Assembly (NCBI GenBank): GCA_026990815.1
Contig: JALXCS010000128.1
Location: forward strand, 1-6,711
DNA length: 6,711 nt
Origin: Methylomonas sp.
GTDB taxonomy: Bacteria > Pseudomonadota > Gammaproteobacteria > Methylococcales > Methylomonadaceae
Reading direction: 5' to 3'
Part shown: piece by piece, positions 6,397 to 6,711 of the stretch
Position numbering within the stretch: position 1 is the first letter of the stretch
How the letters are laid out: the number at the start of each line of letters is the position of its first letter
The notes under the pieces: model-generated
Seen by the model: only the letters and a program-made list of their open reading frames with translations
What the model was told of the DNA's origin: nothing
Database searches by the model: none
Position numbers and translations under genes: made by a program

Positions 6397-6651
6397 TTAA
6401 CAATAAGCCACACCATATTGACTGACCTTACCCCAAAATTGCTCCCATCGATTGGAACGCTCCAAGGTTCTCAAACTGAGGATAATGGATGCCCCTTTTT
6501 GGCGCCATTTCATTCCTGATTGACATAAGCGTTGCTTGACAATTATTTTACAGGCCGCTTCTGTGACCCCCGAACCAATGGGTAAATCCTGCGCGACGAG
6601 TGATGCATAATCCATGCGGATACCCTGGTTACTAAAATATACTATTCGCGA
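6397..6651 (-). pseudogene. ISKra4-type transposase, C-terminal remnant
   Basis: The minus-strand frame encodes 84 residues from just after a TGA stop (complement of 6652-6654) to TAA (complement of 6397-6399). It carries the ISKra4-family C-terminal motif: YFSNQGIRMDYASL, then LPIGSGVTEAACK, KQRLCQSGMKW and ILSLRTLERSNRWEQFW. The Glu in GSG-x-x-E is probably a catalytic residue. Homology reaches upstream of the first ATG (6613-6615) as far as about 6640, so that ATG is not the true start; complete enzymes of the family have several hundred residues. Upstream of the stop I see no recognisable transposase in the remaining 57 bases in any minus-strand frame, so the gene seems broken rather than just running off the window. 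It faces the copper operon tail-to-tail. Confidence 0.8.
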
Positions 6652-6700
6652 TCAAGAATGCACATAAACTAGATGACGTATTGTATTGATAGCGAATATA
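6638..6700. repeat. Imperfect inverted repeat at the broken end of the ISKra4 remnant
   Basis: TATACTATTCGCGATCAA (6638-6655) and TTGATAGCGAATATA (6686-6700) are imperfect inverted copies: eleven bases (TTCGC-x-ATCAA) pair with one mismatch, with further matches beyond a three-base gap. The spacer is 30 bases. It overlaps the point where transposase homology stops. It may be a junction or recombination site, or chance in AT-rich DNA. Confidence 0.35.
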
Positions 6701-6711
6701 ATAACGACATG

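Overview
The window looks like an accessory region of a low-GC gammaproteobacterium (AT-rich by eye). The copper ATPase is very close, as I recall it, to the Legionella pneumophila CopA that was crystallised. The IS30-type and ISKra4-type remnants and the duplicated-looking nqr genes also suit Legionella or a relative. The genus is an inference; no rRNA or core marker is present.

Layout from left to right. Positions 1-124 hold the last 29 codons of an IS30-family transposase and its terminal inverted repeat. This IS end abuts the C-terminal half of nqrC (to 530), which has lost its N-terminal half. A full-length nqrF follows (523-1758), overlapping the nqrC stop; nqrD and nqrE, which normally lie between them, are absent. 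A roughly 210-base gap then carries a MerR-type promoter with a 20-base spacer (1887-1918). From there all genes run on the plus strand and look like one metal-response unit: a DUF2934-like protein with a cysteine-rich tail (1967-2467), a MerR-family regulator (2507-2920), a membrane-anchored YHS-domain protein (3027-3296), a Cu(+) P1B-type ATPase with an unusual N-terminus (3293-5860), and a small potassium-channel-like membrane protein (5871-6338). The right end holds the C-terminal part of an ISKra4-type transposase on the minus strand (6397-6651), broken upstream by an in-frame stop.

Likely working model. The MerR regulator sits on the long-spacer promoter and activates its own operon when metal rises. 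The ATPase exports Cu(+) from the cytoplasm. The YHS protein, the two tandem HMBD motifs and a His-rich linker offer metal-binding sites next to it. The DUF2934-like protein may also bind metal through its Cys tail. The channel-like protein may balance charge or membrane potential, but that is a guess. The nqr genes belong to the Na(+)-translocating NADH:quinone oxidoreductase and are probably a broken remnant or second copy unrelated to the copper cassette. IS remnants on both sides suggest that the cassette moved or was assembled by transposition.
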